Source: Streptomyces tsukubensis (GTDB taxonomy: Bacteria > Actinomycetota > Actinomycetes > Streptomycetales > Streptomycetaceae). Taken from it: a DNA stretch of 64,000 nt. A program made the translations under genes and the position numbers. Below the pieces are notes generated by a model, which was given only the letters and a program-made list of their open reading frames with translations, was not told where the DNA came from and made no database searches. The stretch is taken from positions 1,178,001-1,242,000 of the forward strand of contig NZ_CP045178.1 of assembly GCF_009296025.1 (NCBI RefSeq), given 5' to 3'. This document shows, piece by piece, positions 18,453 to 26,197 of the stretch; the stretch's first letter is position 1; the number at the start of each line of letters is the position of its first letter.

Positions 18453-20597
18453 TCACCCGATATCGGGCGGATCGACCCTGATCCGCACAGGTTCCGCGCC
18501 GCCGCCCCTGGCCATCCGAGTCGCCTGGGCGGTCTTCAACGCGGCGGCCAGCGCCGAGCCGCTGCCGGGCGGCACGCGGACGAGGGCGCGCTCCCAGTTT
18601 TCGCCCGGGGGCGGCCCTCCGGGGCGGCGGGGGCGTCCGGGTTCGGTCGGCGGTAGCGGTACGGGGCCGAGGATCTGCGCGTCGGACGGCAGCTCGGCGG
18701 CCGCGAGGAACTCCGCGAGAGCGCCGGGAGTGGCCGTGACGGCGGCCATCCTGGAGACGGGCGGGAACCCGAGTTCGGCGCGTTCGGCCAGTTCGCGCAC
18801 GGCGTGACCTGCGGGGTCCCAGCGCACCAGGGCCTGTACGGGTCGCAGCGTCGGTTCTGCGACGATCACGACCGTGCCGCCCGCGGCCTGGTCCCTGACG
18901 AGGGCGGCGGCGCCGATCCAGCGGCGTAGTGCCTCCTCGCCCGACCGCAGGTCCGCCCGGCCCAGCATCGCCCAGCCGTCCAGCAGCAGGGCCGCCGCGT
19001 AGCCGCCCTCGGCCACCGGCTCGGCGCCGGGGGTGCTCACCACGAGGGCGGGCGAACCGGGAACGGTGTCGAGTACCTGTTCCCGACCCGAGGTGCGGAC
19101 GGCCACGGCGGGGAAGGCCCTGCCCAGCTCCTCCGCGGTACGTCTGGCGCCGACGATCTGCGCGCGCAGCCGGAAGCCACCACACGCCGGGCAGTGCCAC
19201 GCGTGCTCGCCGCGACCGCACCACCCGCAGTGCAACTGCCGTGCGTCCGGGGCCTCCAGCGGACCTGAGCAGTGTCGGCAGCGAGCGGGCTCGCGGCATC
19301 GCTCGCAGGCCAGCCGGGGCGCGTAACCGCGCCGGGGCACCTGTACCAGGACGGGCCCCGATCTCAGTCCTTCCCTGACGGCCTGCCAGGCGAGGGAGGG
19401 CAGCCTGGCGGCGCGCGCCGCCTCGTCCCGCGCGAGGTCGCCGTCGCCGACGGTCCGCACGAGGGGAGCCGCGGTGCGTACCGTGTCGCGGTCCGCGGCG
19501 ATCGACAGGGCCCAGCCGCTCTCGACGAGTTGGGCGGCCTCCACGGTGCAGGAGTGGGCGCCGAGGAGGAAGGCGCAGTGTTCACGGGCGGCGCGCAGCA
19601 GCGTGACGTCCCTGGCGTGCGGCTGAGGGGCCTGCTGCTCGCTGTGGCTGCCGTCGCCGTCGTCCCAGATCACGACGAGCCCGAGCTGCCGCACGGGGGC
19701 GAACATGGCGGCCCTGGTGCCGACCACGGCCCGCACGGCACCGCGGCGCACCGCGAGCCACTGGCGGTAGCGTTTCTGCGGCCCCGCCTCGGCGGTGAGC
19801 AGCGCGTGTCTGCCCGCGCCGAGCCGTTCCGTCAGTGCCGCGTCGACGCGGGCGGCGGTCCGCCCGTCCGGTACGACCACGAGTGCGCCCCGGTCGGAGG
19901 CGAGGGTGGCGGCGACGGCGCGGGCGAGTTCGTCGGCCCAGTACGGCCCTGGCAGGGCGTTCCACACGGCTCTCGGGGATTCGCCCGCCGCGAGGGCGGC
20001 GAGGAAACCGGGGCCCCTGGGATAGCGCGTCCAGGTGCCGGGTTCGGGCGGTGGCGGCGGTGGCGACGGCTCGGGTGAGGGCTTGGCCTCGGCCTTCGCG
20101 TTCCGCGGCGGGACGGCCAGTTGGATGACGTCGGCGAGGCTGCCCGCGTACCGGTCCGCGACCGCGCGCGACAGGCTGAGCAGTTCGGGGCCGAGTACGG
20201 GCTCGGGCGAGACGACCTGCGCGAGCGCGGCGAGGGGTCCGCTGTAGTCGGATTCGGCCAACCGCTCGACGATGAACCCTCCGATGAGCCCGCCGCCCTC
20301 ACGCCGTCCGCCCCGCACGTGATGCTTCCCCGCCCCGAACCGCACACGCACCCGCACCCCGGGCTGAGCGTCGGCGTCCATCTCCTCGGGCACGGCGTAG
20401 TCGAAGTAGCGGTCGAGGTGGAGCACGCCCTTGTCCACGAGCACCCTGGCCACCGGCAGCTCCTTGGCCAGCGCGGCACCGCGCCAGGTCCTCGGCTTGG
20501 CCCGCGGCACATCGGCCCTGCGAACGGTCTCCCGGATCAGCGCCAACTGCTCGGGTACGCCCGAGCCACCCTCCGCCTCGTCGTCCTCGCTGCTCAC
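18453..20597 (-). CDS. priA: Primosomal protein N' (PriA), helicase-degenerate actinobacterial form
   Basis: This 714-aa protein starts at GTG 20597. It has the 3'-end-binding N-terminal domain (VDKGVLHLDRYFDYAVP), helicase-like lobes and the four-pair zinc module (CERC, CRHC, CGWC, CPAC). The Walker A glycine/lysine loop is missing, and the DEAH box is replaced by VIWDDGDGS. Loss of helicase motifs is a known trait of actinobacterial PriA, thought to keep DNA-fork recognition and DnaB loading but not ATP-driven unwinding. It lies upstream of the 17644 gene on the opposite strand and beside the accessory segment 20.6-26.2 kb. Confidence 0.92.
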   Translation of the reverse strand: MSSEDDEAEGGSGVPEQLALIRETVRRADVPRAKPRTWRGAALAKELPVARVLVDKGVLHLDRYFDYAVPEEMDADAQPGVRVRVRFGAGKHHVRGGRREGGGLIGGFIVERLAESDYSGPLAALAQVVSPEPVLGPELLSLSRAVADRYAGSLADVIQLAVPPRNAKAEAKPSPEPSPPPPPPEPGTWTRYPRGPGFLAALAAGESPRAVWNALPGPYWADELARAVAATLASDRGALVVVPDGRTAARVDAALTERLGAGRHALLTAEAGPQKRYRQWLAVRRGAVRAVVGTRAAMFAPVRQLGLVVIWDDGDGSHSEQQAPQPHARDVTLLRAAREHCAFLLGAHSCTVEAAQLVESGWALSIAADRDTVRTAAPLVRTVGDGDLARDEAARAARLPSLAWQAVREGLRSGPVLVQVPRRGYAPRLACERCREPARCRHCSGPLEAPDARQLHCGWCGRGEHAWHCPACGGFRLRAQIVGARRTAEELGRAFPAVAVRTSGREQVLDTVPGSPALVVSTPGAEPVAEGGYAAALLLDGWAMLGRADLRSGEEALRRWIGAAALVRDQAAGGTVVIVAEPTLRPVQALVRWDPAGHAVRELAERAELGFPPVSRMAAVTATPGALAEFLAAAELPSDAQILGPVPLPPTEPGRPRRPGGPPPGENWERALVRVPPGSGSALAAALKTAQATRMARGGGAEPVRIRVDPPDIG

Positions 20598-20726
20598 GCT
20601 GCATTCCTACCAGACCCCGGGGACATCGAGCCCTGGGCCTTCGAACACCGGCTCGCACCGGGGCGGCCGACCGGCCGACGGTGGCTTGATCGGCATCCTG
20701 GACAAGCGCTTCACGTTCGGGTTGCC

Positions 20727-20745
20727 TTCCGCTCCGAAAGCGGAA
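20727..20745. promoter_or_regulatory. Hairpin in the priA/XRE divergent region
   Basis: TTCCGCT (20727-20733) pairs with AGCGGAA (20739-20745) around a 5-nt loop, flanked by GGGTT and AAACCC that could extend the stem. It lies 116 nt before the TTG start of the XRE-TPR gene in the 263-bp divergent gap, so an operator or leader hairpin is possible. Confidence 0.35.
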
Positions 20746-20860
20746 ACGGGAAACCCCCATCGTCACCTTGCCCGCCCGGCCCCCGGGGCCCGACTCTGGC
20801 GAAGGGTGGGCGATCAACTTCGACCATGCCGTGAACCGTGACGCGAACAGGGGGTGGATC

Positions 20861-22186
20861 TTGCTCGAACAATCCCGTGTGTTCGGAGCCGAGCTGCGGC
20901 GGCGCAGGATCGCGGCGGGTCTGACACTGACGGACTTCGCCTCTTCGGTCCACTACAGCAAGGGGCAGATCAGCAAGATCGAGAACAGCCGCAAGAAGCC
21001 CAGCCAGGAGCTGGCTCGCCTCTGCGACGCGGCCCTGGACGCCGACGGACAACTGTGCTGCCTGGTGCCCTCCTCGCGAGCGATGAGCAGCGCCAGGGCA
21101 GAGCGGGACGCGGAGGGCTCCGGGATCGGCCGGGATCCCGACCGGGACCGGCCGTCCCGACGGCGGGTACTGACCGCGGGCGCGGCCTCGGCCATCGCCC
21201 TCGGTACGTCCGCCCCGGCAGGGGCCGCGTCGCCGCCGCTCGCGCCGTCGCCACAGCGGCAACCGCCCGCGGGCCCGCCGAGTGTCGCCCTCCTCGAAAG
21301 CTCCACCGCGCTGCTCCTCCAGTACCGCCGACTCGGTCAGGTGGCGGCCCCCGACGCGGTGCTTCCCGCGCTGTCGGCCCAGACCCGTTCCCTGTCGTCA
21401 CTCGCCGCTTCCGGAACGGGGTCACGCACCGCACGTGACACGCTCGCCCTCGCCTCCCGTTACGCCGAGTTCACGGGGTGGATGTCCCAGGAAGCCGGCG
21501 ACAACAGCACCGCCCTGTACTGGACCGACCACGCCGTGGCACTCGCCGAGGAGTCCGGGGACGACGATCTCGCCGGCTACGCCCTGGTGCGCCGTGCGCT
21601 GATGACGTACTACGCGGGTGACGCCGAGTCCACTGTGGCTCTCGCGCGACGGGCGCGCGGTGGTCGCCTTCCCGCGCGGATCCGCGGGCTCGCCGCTCAG
21701 CGCGTGGCTCAGGGGCACGCCCTCGGCGGGGAGTACGACGCCTGCATGCGCGCCCTCGATCAAGCCAGAGAGCTTCTGGCCAGGTCCACCGTCGAGGACG
21801 GCGGGCCGGTACTCGGGCCCACCCATCTCGGCGATCCGGTCTCGATGATCACTGGCTGGTGTCTGTTCGATCTGGGGCGTCCCTCGCAGGCCGGTCAGGT
21901 GCTGGACCGGGAGCTGCTGACCGTGCCCGCGCACGCGCTGCGCACCCACGCCCGCTACGGCGTCCGGCGTGCCCTGTCCCATGCGACAGCGGGCGAACTG
22001 GAACACGCCTGCACGCTGACGGATCAGCTTCTGCGGACCACAGCCGGGGTGCGCTCCGCGACGGTCGACATGGATCTGCGGCGGCTCGCCCGTGTCCTCG
22101 GCCGCCATTCCCAGCACCCAGCCGTGCTGGCTCTGTCTCCGCATCTCGCGGCCGCACTGGCTCCTTCCGCGCGCGACCGGTCCTGA
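20861..22186 (+). CDS. XRE-family regulator with TPR-like sensor region
   Basis: This is a 441-aa protein read from TTG 20861 (LLEQSRVFGAELRRRRI), with GGGGGTGG just upstream; GTG 20831 is an alternative. Residues about 7-65 form a Cro/C1 HTH (LTDFASSVHYSKGQISKIEN). A twin-arginine-like stretch, SRRRVLTAGAASAIALG, lies around residues 100-116; it is internal and so unlikely to be an export signal. The remainder is a chain of TPR-like helical pairs (AALYWTDHAVALAEESGDD-type repeats), common in streptomycete XRE-TPR regulators. It starts the accessory segment between priA and metK. Its stop lies 116 nt before the TIR gene on the same strand, so it may control the three-gene operon. The ligand is unknown. 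Confidence 0.75.
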   Translation: MLEQSRVFGAELRRRRIAAGLTLTDFASSVHYSKGQISKIENSRKKPSQELARLCDAALDADGQLCCLVPSSRAMSSARAERDAEGSGIGRDPDRDRPSRRRVLTAGAASAIALGTSAPAGAASPPLAPSPQRQPPAGPPSVALLESSTALLLQYRRLGQVAAPDAVLPALSAQTRSLSSLAASGTGSRTARDTLALASRYAEFTGWMSQEAGDNSTALYWTDHAVALAEESGDDDLAGYALVRRALMTYYAGDAESTVALARRARGGRLPARIRGLAAQRVAQGHALGGEYDACMRALDQARELLARSTVEDGGPVLGPTHLGDPVSMITGWCLFDLGRPSQAGQVLDRELLTVPAHALRTHARYGVRRALSHATAGELEHACTLTDQLLRTTAGVRSATVDMDLRRLARVLGRHSQHPAVLALSPHLAAALAPSARDRS

Positions 22187-22302
22187 ACCGGAGGAACACG
22201 CCACCGCGGGGAACCGCACTCGACCGGACGAAACACCGCTACAGGACCGCGGCGCCGCCGAGACTGCGGCGAGGCCGACGGCCCTCATCGAGGAAAGGGC
22301 AC

Positions 22303-23046
22303 GTGACCATGGCTTACGTATTCATCAACTACCGTACGGGTGACGGGGAGAAGACCGCGACGACCTTCGACGAGGTCTTGCGGAACCGCTTCGGCGACAA
22401 CGCGTCCTATCGCGCCAGCCGGTCGATTCCGCCCGGGTCTCTTTTCGACGCCGACCTGCTTCGCAGCGTACGGCGAAGCTCGGTACTGCTCTCCCTGATC
22501 GGACCTGACTGGGTCGGTCATCCTGGCCTGCGCGGTGCGGAGGACTGGGTGACGCAGGAGATTCTCGAAGCGTTCGCCTGTGACATCCCGGTGGTGCCCG
22601 TGCTGCTCGGCCGTCGTACCGAGCGACCGAAGAAATCCGGCCTGCCCGCTTCCCTCTCCCGTCTGGCCGACTGCCAGACGCTGCGCTACGACGATCAGAA
22701 CGCGCCGTACGACCTGCTGCGTATCGGGGACGCGCTGGCCGGTCTTGTCCCGGAACTCGCGGCCGGGGACCGTAAGGAGTCCGCCGAGGATCCGGCGCGG
22801 GACACCACGACGAACAATGTGCGGGACACACGCAGCGGAAATATCGTCCAGGCGGGCACGGTCGAGGGTGACGCGGGGACCGTGATCCGCAATTCCACCG
22901 GTGCGGTGAACACGGGCCCCGGCGCTCAGTACAACCACTCGTCCCACATCACGGGCGACGGCGTCACCAACGTCAACGGCGATGTCAGAGGCGGGGTCAG
23001 GGGCGGATATCGGGGAGAGCGACGGGACAAGGAGACGGAGCGGTGA
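22303..23046 (+). CDS. TIR-domain protein with C-terminal amyloid-signalling-like motifs
   Basis: This is a 247-aa protein. GTG 22303 has GAGG nine nt upstream; ATG 22309 (MAYVFINYRTGD) is equally possible. The TIR domain spans about residues 1-150: the first strand with FINYR, the S-R-S-I-x-P-G loop, and WVTQEILEAF, whose Glu (residue 84 from the ATG) sits where TIR NADases have the catalytic Glu. The low-complexity tail (about 175-245) carries SGNIVQAGTVEGD, similar to RHIM/BASS motifs, and GAVNTGPGAQYNH. The second motif recurs at the N-terminus of the next protein. The GTGA overlap with that gene means coupled translation. I infer a TIR effector, probably acting on NAD or as a signalling partner, recruited by the adjacent P-loop protein. 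Enzyme activity is not proven. Confidence 0.82.
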   Translation: MTMAYVFINYRTGDGEKTATTFDEVLRNRFGDNASYRASRSIPPGSLFDADLLRSVRRSSVLLSLIGPDWVGHPGLRGAEDWVTQEILEAFACDIPVVPVLLGRRTERPKKSGLPASLSRLADCQTLRYDDQNAPYDLLRIGDALAGLVPELAAGDRKESAEDPARDTTTNNVRDTRSGNIVQAGTVEGDAGTVIRNSTGAVNTGPGAQYNHSSHITGDGVTNVNGDVRGGVRGGYRGERRDKETER

Positions 23047-25019
23047 GCGAGACCCCTCTGACGCACCTGTCCTACGCGAGTGGTCCCGTCAACGCGGGCC
23101 CCGGCGACCAGCACAATCACTTCGCCCCGCCGCTGCTGCCCGCGCCTGCCGCCACCCCGCGGATGGTGGCCGAGGACCAACTGCGCCACCTGCACGCCAC
23201 ATTCGTACGTCCGGCCGGGATCAACACGGCCTACGACATCCTGGTGGAACACCGGACCGTATTCCTTGACGGGGCGCCGGGAAGCGGCAGGAGCAGCGCG
23301 GCTCGCGTACTGCTCCACGAACTCCCCCACCAGGGCACCTATCACGAGCTCACGCCGGGTGAGGAGGAGAGCGGGACCGTACGGATCCCGCTCCATCTCA
23401 TCGGTGTAAACGACCGGATGCTCCTCGACCTGTCAGCGGCCGACGCCGAGCTGTGGGGCGCCGTCCGGGCACAGTTCTCCGAGATCCGCAACGAAGTCAT
23501 GGACCGGCACGCCCATCTCGCGGTGGTCCTTCCCCACCCTTACGCGGCCCAGCTGGACCCGGAATTCCTCCGCTACCGCTGGGACGTGGAACGACCGGAC
23601 GCGAGGGCCGTGGTCCACCGGCATCTAAGGGTGCGTGGCGGGATGGGAAGCGAACTCTATTCGCCCACCCCTGCCGTACTGCTCGACTACCTGAGTACCC
23701 GGCCGGCCGTACGTGACCTGGCTCGTCTCGCGGATCTCATCCTGCGCGCCCGCGTCGCAGCGGAAGGCAGTCCGGTGTCCGGCCGGCCTTTCACCCTCTG
23801 GTGCGAGCAGGCGACGGGAGCGATGACGGACCGTGCGAACGAGGTCGCGGCCTTCGTTCCCGGGCTGGCCGAGAGCGCGCGGCGGGCGCTTCTCCTGACC
23901 TCGGCCATGCTCCACGGCGTACGTGTCGACACCGTGCACCGGGCTGCCGCCGATCTCGCCTCTCTGGTCAGGTCCCCGGCCGAGGAGCGGCCCCTGCTGG
24001 AGCGGGAGGGGCTCACCGAACGGCTCAGTTCCGTGCGGGCCGCTCCGGACTCCACGGGGCGGGTGCGCTTCACGGAACTGGGATTCGACAGAGCGGTACG
24101 GGAGCATTTCTGGTTCGACATGCCTGATCTGCGCGCGCCGCTCACCACCTGGGTCAAGAGGATCCTCCTCTGGCCCGCCCTGGACAGCACGGGGCGGGAG
24201 ACGCTGGTCAGGAACGTCACGGAGCTGTGTCTCGCCACGAAGGACTATCAGACGGTGCAGGCGCTGGTGTCCGCCTGGACCCGGGAGAACGCGCAGCGGT
24301 TCGAGCTGCGTTCGGCGGCACAGACACTCAAAACATGCCTGTCGAGCGAAGAGCACGCCGGCCACTTCCGCGCCTACGTGTACGCGCAGTCCCGCCGTGA
24401 CGTGACGGCGGGACTGCGGGAAACGCTGACCGAGGTATGCGAGAAGGTCCTCTCCGTCACCCATCCCGACGCGGCTCTCGTACGCCTCCACTGGCTGACC
24501 CGTCACGAACCGTCCCTGGGGAGCGCGCGTACCGCGCTTGTACGCTACGCGCGCTCCGACCCGCCGGTGCTGTCCCGGTTGGTGCGACGGCTGGCGGACG
24601 ATATGCCCACCAGACCGAGAGCGACGGACATCAGGCTCTTCCTCGCCCTGGTGGAACCGGGCGCCGGGTCCGCGTTGCCGGTTGTGGACGCGGCGGTACG
24701 GCGAGGACTCACCGAATGCTGGGGAGCCGTGTTCCTGCACGGCGGGGCGGATCGGTGGGGTCCGGCCGTGGACACCTGGGTAGAGACCGCCTCCGACAGC
24801 CCCACGGCTGTCTCCGGCGCTCTGCTCGACGTACTCATCGGCGCCGCCGCTTCCCACTACACCGCGTTGAGCCGGATCTACGACGCGGCCCGTGGACTCG
24901 GCCCTCCGGGATGGAGCACCGGTGTGCTCCACCGGATCACAGCGGCCCAGCGCGGCCCCCGTACAGGGAACGAGCGGGCGTCCCAGCAGCTCCCGGTATC
25001 CGAGAGGACGAACGTATGA
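23043..25019 (+). CDS. STAND-like P-loop protein with N-terminal homotypic motif
   Basis: This is a 658-aa protein from GTG 23043. Residues 11-26 contain GPVNAGPGDQHNH, matching the tail of the upstream TIR protein. The P-loop GAPGSGRSS (77-85) has Arg where the Walker A Lys is expected. A strand, HLAVVLPHP, near residue 165 occupies the Walker B place without clear acidic residues. The C-terminal two-thirds is helical (winged-helix or helical-repeat type), with no recognisable WD40 or LuxR domain. I infer a receptor or scaffold of a TIR-associated conflict system. Nucleotide hydrolysis may be weak or absent because of the Lys to Arg change. It overlaps both neighbours by 4 nt. Confidence 0.7.
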   Translation: MSETPLTHLSYASGPVNAGPGDQHNHFAPPLLPAPAATPRMVAEDQLRHLHATFVRPAGINTAYDILVEHRTVFLDGAPGSGRSSAARVLLHELPHQGTYHELTPGEEESGTVRIPLHLIGVNDRMLLDLSAADAELWGAVRAQFSEIRNEVMDRHAHLAVVLPHPYAAQLDPEFLRYRWDVERPDARAVVHRHLRVRGGMGSELYSPTPAVLLDYLSTRPAVRDLARLADLILRARVAAEGSPVSGRPFTLWCEQATGAMTDRANEVAAFVPGLAESARRALLLTSAMLHGVRVDTVHRAAADLASLVRSPAEERPLLEREGLTERLSSVRAAPDSTGRVRFTELGFDRAVREHFWFDMPDLRAPLTTWVKRILLWPALDSTGRETLVRNVTELCLATKDYQTVQALVSAWTRENAQRFELRSAAQTLKTCLSSEEHAGHFRAYVYAQSRRDVTAGLRETLTEVCEKVLSVTHPDAALVRLHWLTRHEPSLGSARTALVRYARSDPPVLSRLVRRLADDMPTRPRATDIRLFLALVEPGAGSALPVVDAAVRRGLTECWGAVFLHGGADRWGPAVDTWVETASDSPTAVSGALLDVLIGAAASHYTALSRIYDAARGLGPPGWSTGVLHRITAAQRGPRTGNERASQQLPVSERTNV

Positions 25020-26134
25020 GTTCGGGTCAGAAGACAGTCGTCGGATTCCTCACCACCATATGCGTTCTGCTGATCATCATCCTGGGTCTCTGCATGGGCT
25101 GGCCGTTCTGGGTGTGGCCGGCCACCGCCGTGATCCTGGCCGCGGGCCTCGTCACGACGTCGGTCGCCGCGGAGAGGGCCCGCCGTCGGGAGATCTTTCC
25201 CCCGGGCACACTGCCCGAGCAGCCCGTGCCCGCGGTCGAGCGCCGTGAGCTTTACGTGAGCGCGGTCCGGTTGCCGAGCGTCCTGCCGGACTACGCGTTC
25301 ATTTTCTCCGCGACCATCAGATGGTGTCCTGAAGACCTCAGTGGCCCGGCGCCCCCGGTCAACGGAGGGGCTCTGGCGATCGACTCGGTACTCAGAAGGG
25401 CCCGGCTGACGACGGAGACCCTGGAGCCGTTCCACAGTTCACTGGTCCAGCACGCTCTCAGCGGGGTACTCGCCGTGATGTTGCCCGACAGCGGCGGACA
25501 TGTGCGGGCCATGGCCCTGGACGTGGTGCTCACCCTCTCCGAAGAGGACCAGCAGCGGCTCGACCGATTGAGTCGCATCCGAAAGGACAAGGAACTCTGG
25601 GAAAACGAGCGGAACCACGAGCGGAACCGGCGCGACTATCTGCACAGCGACGTACTGCGGGACACGGGCAGCGCGGTCGTGTGGTGGCTCGCGAAGAACG
25701 ACGACCGGGTGGAGAAGACGGTAGAGGACATCGGACTGCTGGCCCGGCTGTCCTCAGCGGCCAACAACGAGCCGGTATCAGAGCCGTTTCGGCATCTCGT
25801 TCCGGAAGGCGCGGCGCCGCCCGACGCCATGCCGGTGCCGCTGCCCCAGGAGACTCCGCCCTCCGCGGGGGATCTCCTCGAAGACTTCATGAGCACGGTG
25901 GGGATCACCCCCGAGTCGGACGGCGGCACCATGCTGGCTGACCTGGCCGCCCTCGCCGCCGAGAAGCACGACGCGGCTGTGGCGGAGGAGTTGCGGCGCC
26001 GATTCCGCCCGGACACGCCGGACTTGTCCGCCGACGCCGACTCCGACGCACCCGCACCCGCACCCGCACCCGCACCCGCACCCGCACCCGCACCCGACGG
26101 AGTCAACGGCACGCCCCACACCCCTGCTTCATGA
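25016..26134 (+). CDS. Two-TM membrane protein of the TIR/P-loop operon
   Basis: This is a 372-aa protein from ATG 25016, overlapping the previous stop (ATGA). Two hydrophobic segments at about residues 7-29 and 30-50 anchor it. A soluble domain of about 200 residues follows (VSAVRLPSVLPDYAFIF, later MALDVVLTLSEEDQQRLDRL) whose strand and helix pattern vaguely recalls SPFH/Band-7 proteins; this is a guess. VVWWLAKNDDRVEKTVEDI is a conserved-looking helix. The C-terminus ends in eight Ala-Pro dipeptides made by a hexanucleotide repeat. As third gene of the coupled operon it may be the membrane partner or target of the TIR system. A strong terminator follows. Confidence 0.7.
   Translation: MSSGQKTVVGFLTTICVLLIIILGLCMGWPFWVWPATAVILAAGLVTTSVAAERARRREIFPPGTLPEQPVPAVERRELYVSAVRLPSVLPDYAFIFSATIRWCPEDLSGPAPPVNGGALAIDSVLRRARLTTETLEPFHSSLVQHALSGVLAVMLPDSGGHVRAMALDVVLTLSEEDQQRLDRLSRIRKDKELWENERNHERNRRDYLHSDVLRDTGSAVVWWLAKNDDRVEKTVEDIGLLARLSSAANNEPVSEPFRHLVPEGAAPPDAMPVPLPQETPPSAGDLLEDFMSTVGITPESDGGTMLADLAALAAEKHDAAVAEELRRRFRPDTPDLSADADSDAPAPAPAPAPAPAPAPDGVNGTPHTPAS
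26048..26096 (+). repeat. CACCCG hexanucleotide repeat in the membrane-protein gene
   Basis: About eight tandem CACCCG units encode an (Ala-Pro)8 tail. Because the unit is 6 nt, copy-number changes alter length but keep the reading frame. Confidence 0.85.
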
Positions 26135-26140
26135 CGCACC

Positions 26141-26174
26141 GGAGGCCCGGCTTCCGTCGGGAAGTCGGGCCTCC
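26141..26174. terminator. Bidirectional hairpin terminator between TIR operon and metK
   Basis: A 15-bp stem (26141-26155 with 26160-26174, one G-U pair, 4-nt loop) sits between the convergent ends of the membrane-protein gene and metK. It has no T-run, which is common in streptomycetes. Confidence 0.8.
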
Positions 26175-26197
26175 GATGTCCTGGCCGGCGGCTGCGG

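Noticed and set aside
21095-21240. Tat signal peptide in the XRE-TPR protein
   Set aside because: SRRRVLTAG plus hydrophobic stretch is internal, after a DNA-binding HTH, so export is unlikely.
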